From the NCBI GenBank assembly GCA_003152795.1, contig PMBA01000226.1:1-10230 (forward strand): a DNA stretch of 10,230 nt. The letters are read 5' to 3'. Both the position numbers and the translations under genes were made by a program. Numbering within the stretch: position 1 is the stretch's first letter; the number at the start of each line of letters is the position of its first letter. The notes below the pieces were generated by a model. It saw nothing but the letters and a program-made list of their open reading frames with translations, searched no databases and had not been told where the DNA came from. The DNA is from Acidobacteriaceae bacterium. GTDB taxonomy: Bacteria > Acidobacteriota > Terriglobia > Terriglobales > Acidobacteriaceae. This document shows positions 6,503-10,230 of this stretch, piece after piece.

Positions 6503-7215
6503 GTGATTCAAAGAGCGATCCGAAAGATTTCATCGCCGGCATGGACTCGAATGCTCGCAGGTCGCCGACTCGTGTGGTTTTCGTCACGCGACGAACGTCC
6601 GCGCAGGTCAAAGTTGCGGACGAAGATCAGGTGCAGACGTATCCGGAACTCCTCTTCCGCGCCGTTGTCGCCATCGAGGTACTGGCGATCGCATTAGTCG
6701 GTATGGCTCTTCTGTTCAACGCACCGCTGGAAGGCATTGCCGATCCTTCGCATACGCCCAACCCCGCCAAGGCGCCCTGGTACTTTCTTGGATTGCAGGA
6801 AATGCTCCATTACTTCCCCCCCGTTGTAGCGGGTGTGCTGGTTCCGGGCCTGGTGGTGATGGCGCTGATTGTGATTCCGTATTTCAACATCAACATTGAG
6901 GCCGAAGGTTTGTTCCTCAAGGATCGCAAGCGCCGAGTACCTATTTTCTACGCGGCCGTGGCTGCGCTCTGTGTGTTCTTGCTGTCGTTTGATGTGTATG
7001 TGGCGCTAGGACCGACCCTGATCGTTGCCGCGTTCATGCTTCTGGCGGTGCAAAGTTCTCCGCACTCGACATCAGCCTTCCGGCGTGGTCTGGCTGCGAA
7101 ACCGCTTTCTTTCTGGATCATGACCTGGTTTCTGTTCGAACTCACGGTGCTCACGGCGGTAGGCACTTTCTTCCGCGGCCCAGGCTGGTCCTGGGTGTTG
7201 CCCTGGAGGAGCTGA
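6499..7215 (+). CDS. Subunit IV-like C-terminal half of split cytochrome b
   Basis: This 238-residue protein is longer than b6f subunit IV (about 160 residues). Its ATG overlaps the cytochrome b6 stop (ATGA), implying translational coupling and equal synthesis. A polar N-terminus of about 50 residues is followed by hydrophobic segments at roughly 52-74, 108-130, 147-164, 168-185 and 205-224, so there are probably one or two more helices than the usual three. The Qo-site segment reads [15 protein letters not shown], with A92-P93-W94-Y95-F96 in place of PEWY or PDWY; the acidic residue used for proton release from quinol is missing. The C-terminus ends in [11 protein letters not shown], a Trp-rich tail at the membrane surface. 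The role is completion of the quinol oxidation pocket. Confidence 0.9.
   Translation: MSDSKSDPKDFIAGMDSNARRSPTRVVFVTRRTSAQVKVADEDQVQTYPELLFRAVVAIEVLAIALVGMALLFNAPLEGIADPSHTPNPAKAPWYFLGLQEMLHYFPPVVAGVLVPGLVVMALIVIPYFNINIEAEGLFLKDRKRRVPIFYAAVAALCVFLLSFDVYVALGPTLIVAAFMLLAVQSSPHSTSAFRRGLAAKPLSFWIMTWFLFELTVLTAVGTFFRGPGWSWVLPWRS
7205..7210 (+). promoter_or_regulatory. Shine-Dalgarno supporting a TTG start at 7217
   Basis: GGAGGA within the end of the subunit IV gene lies six bases before TTG 7217. No in-frame ATG or GTG exists close by before the membrane anchor, so the rare TTG start is well supported. It begins two bases after the preceding TGA. Confidence 0.7.
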
Positions 7216-7216
7216 C

Positions 7217-9289
7217 TTGCAATCATCATCGCAATCAAAGAAGGACTCGTTGTCTTCCCTGTGGCAGACGTTATTCGGCCATCCGGTGCGCGCTTTTGGC
7301 GTGGTCAGCCTGCTATTGCTGCTCTTTCTCGCAATCGCTCCCGCCAAGAACCACTTCAGCGAATGGCGCCACTATCAGAAGCAGTATCTGGCGTTAATTC
7401 GCAGCCGTGGAGACGCGGTCACGCTCGAGCGCCGTTTTCACGATCACGATGGCATCCAGCAGATATGGCTTCCGCAGTTGGGAGTCGTAGACCGCTGCAC
7501 CAGTTGCCACGCCGGTTTGAAAGAAGCCGGCCTCGCCGATGTCAGCAGCCAGCCGTTTCGCAAGCATCCGGTAATCCCTCACACGCTTGACCAGTATGGC
7601 TGCGTGATGTGTCACCGGGGGCAAGGTCCCGCGACCACGGTCGAGGAAGCCCATCGCAGCACCTTGGCCTGGGAGCAACCGATCTTGCCGGCACGGTACG
7701 TGCAATCTTCCTGCGGCCAATGCCATCGTGCTCCACTCACCGGGACACCGCAGCTGAACCTGGGACGCAATCTACTGGGGCGATACGGTTGCGTGCATTG
7801 TCACACGATCAAGTTGCCGGATGGCAGCGCGATCAAGCCGACTGACGATCCGCCTTCGCTGGAGCACGTTGCCGACAAAACCACGCGGGAATGGATCTAT
7901 GCGTGGCTGAAGGATCCTCAGGCATATGCGGTCACCGCGACCATGCCGAATTTCAAATTGAGCGATCCGGACGCGCGCGATGTTTCGGCTTTCCTGACCG
8001 CCAGCAGCACGCCCCTTGCGGGTGACACCGCCCCAGTTCCGCAAGATCAGAAGGCGCCTGATCCGACGGCTGGAGCCAGCTTGTATGGCGAATCATTCTG
8101 CGCCTCCTGCCATGCCGTGCAGAACGCTGCGGGGAACGTGGTGGGCGGCGATGTCGGACCGGAACTAACTCGCGTCGGCACTAAAGTGAAACCGGAATGG
8201 TTGCGGGCATGGTTGCGCAACCCGCGGGTCTACGATTCGGGAACGGCCATGCCGCACTACCGTCTCAGCGATCCGCAACTCTCGCTGCTGACTGCCTTCC
8301 TCGGAAACAAAACCGATTCCGATCTACTGGCCAATGTCCATCTCGACGCCGCCACGCCGGAGCAGATTGCGCACGGCAAGCTTCTGGTGACCGAGTACGG
8401 CTGCGCTTCCTGCCACGCGATCAACGGCATCAAGAAGCCCGACAACTTCGCTCCGGAATTGACGCGGGTCGGGAGCAAGCCGCTCACGCAGATTGTTTTC
8501 CTGCCTGGGATGACCCACGCGATTCCGGATTACATTGCGGCCAAAATCCGGCAACCGCGCTCGTTTGGATCGGCGTTGAAGATGCCGCAGTTCAGCCTTG
8601 CGCCAGCGCAGATTGATGCGTTGACGACCGCACTGCTCTCGCTGACGGACCGGGCGCATGACTTGCCGCTGGCATTGACTGTGCCGGCGAAACCGGCCTC
8701 GAATTACCAGCCCGCGGGTAAAGCTGGAACACTCATGTCGGACTTGGCCTGCTTCAGTTGCCACGCCATTAATGGCCGCGGCGGAGACATGGCTCCCGAC
8801 CTGACATGGGAAGGCAGTTCGGTGCAGCGGCCGTGGCTGCTGGCATTCTTGAAAAACCCTGGCACACTGCGACCGGCGTTGATCCGGCGCATGCCGAGGT
8901 TCAATCTCTCCGATGACGACGCGAAGGAACTCACCGACTACATCATGACCGCTTATCAGACTCCGGCATTCGACCGCGACTCGATGCCATCCGGCGGTTA
9001 TCCGCCGGCCCAGGTGGAGCAGGGGAAACAGCTTTTCTATTCCAAGTATGCCTGCCAGGGATGCCACATTGTCGATACGAAGGTGGACAAAGGATACGTT
9101 GGACCAACGCTAACGCAAGTCGGCTCGCGCCTGAATGCGGCGTGGGTCTACCACTGGCTGAAAGAGCCACAGACCATGCGGGCGGGCACCATCGAACCGA
9201 ACCGCAACATGACCGACGAAGATGCCCGCGCGCTGACCGCATTCCTGATGACGCAAAAGGGCTCCAGCAAGCAGGAGGCGAAGAAATGA
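7217..9289 (+). CDS. Membrane-anchored octaheme c-type cytochrome (three N-terminal hemes plus five tandem cytochrome c domains)
   Basis: The product has 690 residues, initiated at TTG. One hydrophobic helix at about 26-42 (no obvious cleavage site) anchors it, with the rest in the periplasm. Eight C-x2-C-H motifs are present at C94, C129, C166, C192, C295, C396, C512 and C613. The last five each head a class I-like domain of about 100 residues with a Met-Pro distal ligand (M243, M345, M456, M559) or a Met in NRNMTDED (M665). Shared phrases recur, such as PELTRVG, EW-AWL--P and MP-F-LSD. The first three hemes are closer together, lack such Met motifs and probably form a distinct His-rich module. 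Following the cytochrome b genes by two bases, it replaces cytochrome c1/f as likely electron acceptor from the Rieske centre, with a heme chain long enough to reach distant partners. A label of simple cytochrome c would understate it. Confidence 0.9.
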   Translation: MQSSSQSKKDSLSSLWQTLFGHPVRAFGVVSLLLLLFLAIAPAKNHFSEWRHYQKQYLALIRSRGDAVTLERRFHDHDGIQQIWLPQLGVVDRCTSCHAGLKEAGLADVSSQPFRKHPVIPHTLDQYGCVMCHRGQGPATTVEEAHRSTLAWEQPILPARYVQSSCGQCHRAPLTGTPQLNLGRNLLGRYGCVHCHTIKLPDGSAIKPTDDPPSLEHVADKTTREWIYAWLKDPQAYAVTATMPNFKLSDPDARDVSAFLTASSTPLAGDTAPVPQDQKAPDPTAGASLYGESFCASCHAVQNAAGNVVGGDVGPELTRVGTKVKPEWLRAWLRNPRVYDSGTAMPHYRLSDPQLSLLTAFLGNKTDSDLLANVHLDAATPEQIAHGKLLVTEYGCASCHAINGIKKPDNFAPELTRVGSKPLTQIVFLPGMTHAIPDYIAAKIRQPRSFGSALKMPQFSLAPAQIDALTTALLSLTDRAHDLPLALTVPAKPASNYQPAGKAGTLMSDLACFSCHAINGRGGDMAPDLTWEGSSVQRPWLLAFLKNPGTLRPALIRRMPRFNLSDDDAKELTDYIMTAYQTPAFDRDSMPSGGYPPAQVEQGKQLFYSKYACQGCHIVDTKVDKGYVGPTLTQVGSRLNAAWVYHWLKEPQTMRAGTIEPNRNMTDEDARALTAFLMTQKGSSKQEAKK
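9273..9278 (+). promoter_or_regulatory. Shine-Dalgarno for the lipoprotein cytochrome
   Basis: AGGAGG lies seven bases before ATG 9286 and ten before ATG 9289. This rules out the much longer open frame that extends back to 9061 inside the octaheme gene. Confidence 0.65.
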
Positions 9290-10023
9290 TGAACCGATGG
9301 CGGCGAACGTTCTTCGCAGCCTCTCTCATTCTGGTAAGTGCAGGCTGCACTCACAAGCCGGGAGCGGTCGCCGCTCTAAAGCCCACAGGGTTTGGCGCCG
9401 CGCTGGTGGAGTCCAGCGGCGGCAAGCAGATCGGCCCAACCGGCATGGTCCTCGCTCAGCCCCTCGTGGTGCAGGTCAATGATGAACAAGGGACGGCGGT
9501 CACCGGGGCGCTGGTCGAATTCAGCGGCCCCGCCGGGGCCAGCTTTGACCCACCGAGCGGCCTTACCGATTCCAGCGGACAGCTCAGCACGAACGTCGCT
9601 CTCGGCGGAACGGCAGGCCGTTATCAATTTGCCGCGCGCACATCCACGAAAGCTCAGAAATCAGTGGAACTGAAGATTGAAGAAATTGCCCTGGGATATC
9701 AGGAACAGGTAGGATTTCAGCTCGACAGCAAGTATTGCGCTCGCTGCCACGACCCCGAGTCCACGCCGGAACGTGTTTCCAATCACGACAATCTCGAAGT
9801 CAAGCCGCACCCCTTCACCGAGGGCGATACGCTCAACAAAATGAGCGATGCCGAACTGATCGCCATCATCGGTCACGGTGGTCCAGCCCTCAACAAGTCT
9901 GCATTGATGCCCCCGTACGGCTATACTCTCAGCAAGACAGAGATCGAGGCGCTGATTGCTTACATCCGCCTGATCTCCGATCCTCCCTATCATGCTTCCG
10001 GAATGGTCTATGCACAGAAGTAG
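9286..10023 (+). CDS. Lipoprotein with Ig-like region and C-terminal monoheme cytochrome c
   Basis: This 245-residue protein begins with ATG overlapping the octaheme stop by four bases (ATGA). The N-terminus is a basic, hydrophobic signal ending in SAGC; Cys21 is the probable lipidated residue, although Ser at -3 is less usual than Leu. Residues about 55-130 (PLVVQVNDEQGTAVTGALVE; DSSGQLSTNVALGG; GRYQFAA) resemble a bacterial Ig-like (Big-1/invasin) fold. Residues about 140-235 are a cytochrome c domain with CARCH at 151-155 and Met208 in ALMPPYG as the likely sixth ligand. The Ig-like region may act as a spacer holding the heme away from the lipid anchor. Co-translation with the octaheme cytochrome suggests they exchange electrons. 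Whether it sits in the inner or outer membrane cannot be told from the sequence. Confidence 0.85.
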   Translation: MMNRWRRTFFAASLILVSAGCTHKPGAVAALKPTGFGAALVESSGGKQIGPTGMVLAQPLVVQVNDEQGTAVTGALVEFSGPAGASFDPPSGLTDSSGQLSTNVALGGTAGRYQFAARTSTKAQKSVELKIEEIALGYQEQVGFQLDSKYCARCHDPESTPERVSNHDNLEVKPHPFTEGDTLNKMSDAELIAIIGHGGPALNKSALMPPYGYTLSKTEIEALIAYIRLISDPPYHASGMVYAQK

Positions 10024-10230
10024 GTCCGGTTGGCTCGGCCTGCTTCTTTTCGTCATCCTTTTCGTTTGCGTAACTGGCGCCTCGCTTGCTCAAGTTGTAT
10101 CGCCGGTGGAGATCAAAGATCCTTCATTGCGCGCTCTACAGCAGCAATACATGGACGATTTGAGCCGGGCGGCCCAGGACGTTCTGGCAATCCAGTTCGA
10201 TTATCCGTTTTACCTCAGCCGCAAACTCGA
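10010..10230 (+). CDS. Exported protein of unknown function (5' part, truncated by the window)
   Basis: An open frame begins at ATG 10010, overlapping the lipoprotein gene by 14 bases, and runs off the window edge after 73 complete codons. The N-terminus is a standard signal peptide (basic MHRSRS, hydrophobic stretch LGLLLFVILFVC, cut after SLA at about residue 27). The visible mature part is helical-looking (LRALQQQYMDDLSRAAQDVL) and then aromatic (FDYPFYLSRKL), with no heme motif so far. I do not recognise the family. The overlap and the shared export destination place it in the same operon. Confidence 0.7.
   Translation, partial: MHRSRSGWLGLLLFVILFVCVTGASLAQVVSPVEIKDPSLRALQQQYMDDLSRAAQDVLAIQFDYPFYLSRKL

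Noticed and set aside
8324..9067. Minus-strand open frame of 247 codons
   Set aside because: It is antisense to the octaheme cytochrome; the heme and Met motifs on the plus strand are decisive.
9061..9285. Upstream extension of the lipoprotein frame into the octaheme gene
   Set aside because: The lipoprotein signal begins at 9286 just after AGGAGG; the upstream part is out of frame with the eighth heme domain of the octaheme protein.
1..10230. tRNA, rRNA, CRISPR array, transposase or prophage genes
   Set aside because: I saw no cloverleaf tRNA with anticodon, no regular repeat-spacer array and no integrase or transposase motif on either strand.

Overview
The window reads as one respiratory gene cluster, all on the + strand, from a fairly GC-rich, Gram-negative bacterium. 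The Gram-negative assignment rests on a predicted outer-membrane barrel with a C-terminal aromatic residue, periplasmic c-type cytochromes and a lipoprotein. The gene content, the relaxed start codons (GTG, TTG) and the style of the intergenic hairpin repeat suggest Acidobacteriota. That is an inference from architecture, not a database match.

Layout. Positions 1-452 hold the 3' end of an unrecognised protein. Positions 453-778 are non-coding and carry a perfect CRP-type palindrome with a third half-site in phase. Next come a secreted monoheme c-type cytochrome fused to an outer-membrane-type barrel (779-2308) and an exported blue-copper (cupredoxin) protein with a carboxypeptidase-regulatory-like tail (2360-2947). 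A 64-bp REP-like element (2956-3019) able to fold into two hairpins closed by an outer stem separates these from the core cluster. The core consists of a 703-residue cytoplasmic Fe-S/FAD NAD(P)-type oxidoreductase (3043-5154), a Tat-type Rieske protein (5187-5705), a four-helix cytochrome b6-like subunit (5708-6502), a subunit-IV-like cytochrome b C-terminal half (6499-7215), a membrane-anchored octaheme c-type cytochrome (7217-9289) and a lipoprotein joining an Ig-like region to a monoheme cytochrome c (9286-10023). A further exported protein starts at 10010 and runs off the end. Genes from the Rieske onward overlap or nearly touch, which indicates a co-translated operon.

Working together. 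Rieske, cytochrome b6 and subunit IV form the quinol-oxidising core of a split (b6f-style) Rieske/cytochrome b complex. There is no cytochrome c1 or f; the octaheme protein takes that position in the operon. The flavoprotein has neither signal peptide nor membrane segment and should sit on the cytoplasmic face, so the assembly may link the quinone pool to NAD(P)(H) as well as to periplasmic carriers. This organisation recalls the Rieske/cytochrome b gene clusters with NAD(P)-oxidoreductase subunits described in anammox bacteria. The cupredoxin, the lipoprotein cytochrome and the monoheme barrel are plausible periplasmic and outer-membrane partners. Distinctive residues include an APWYF in place of the canonical PEWY/PDWY Qo motif, a Phe at the Rieske position that is Tyr in high-potential proteins, and a Tyr where b6f has the Cys that binds heme cn.
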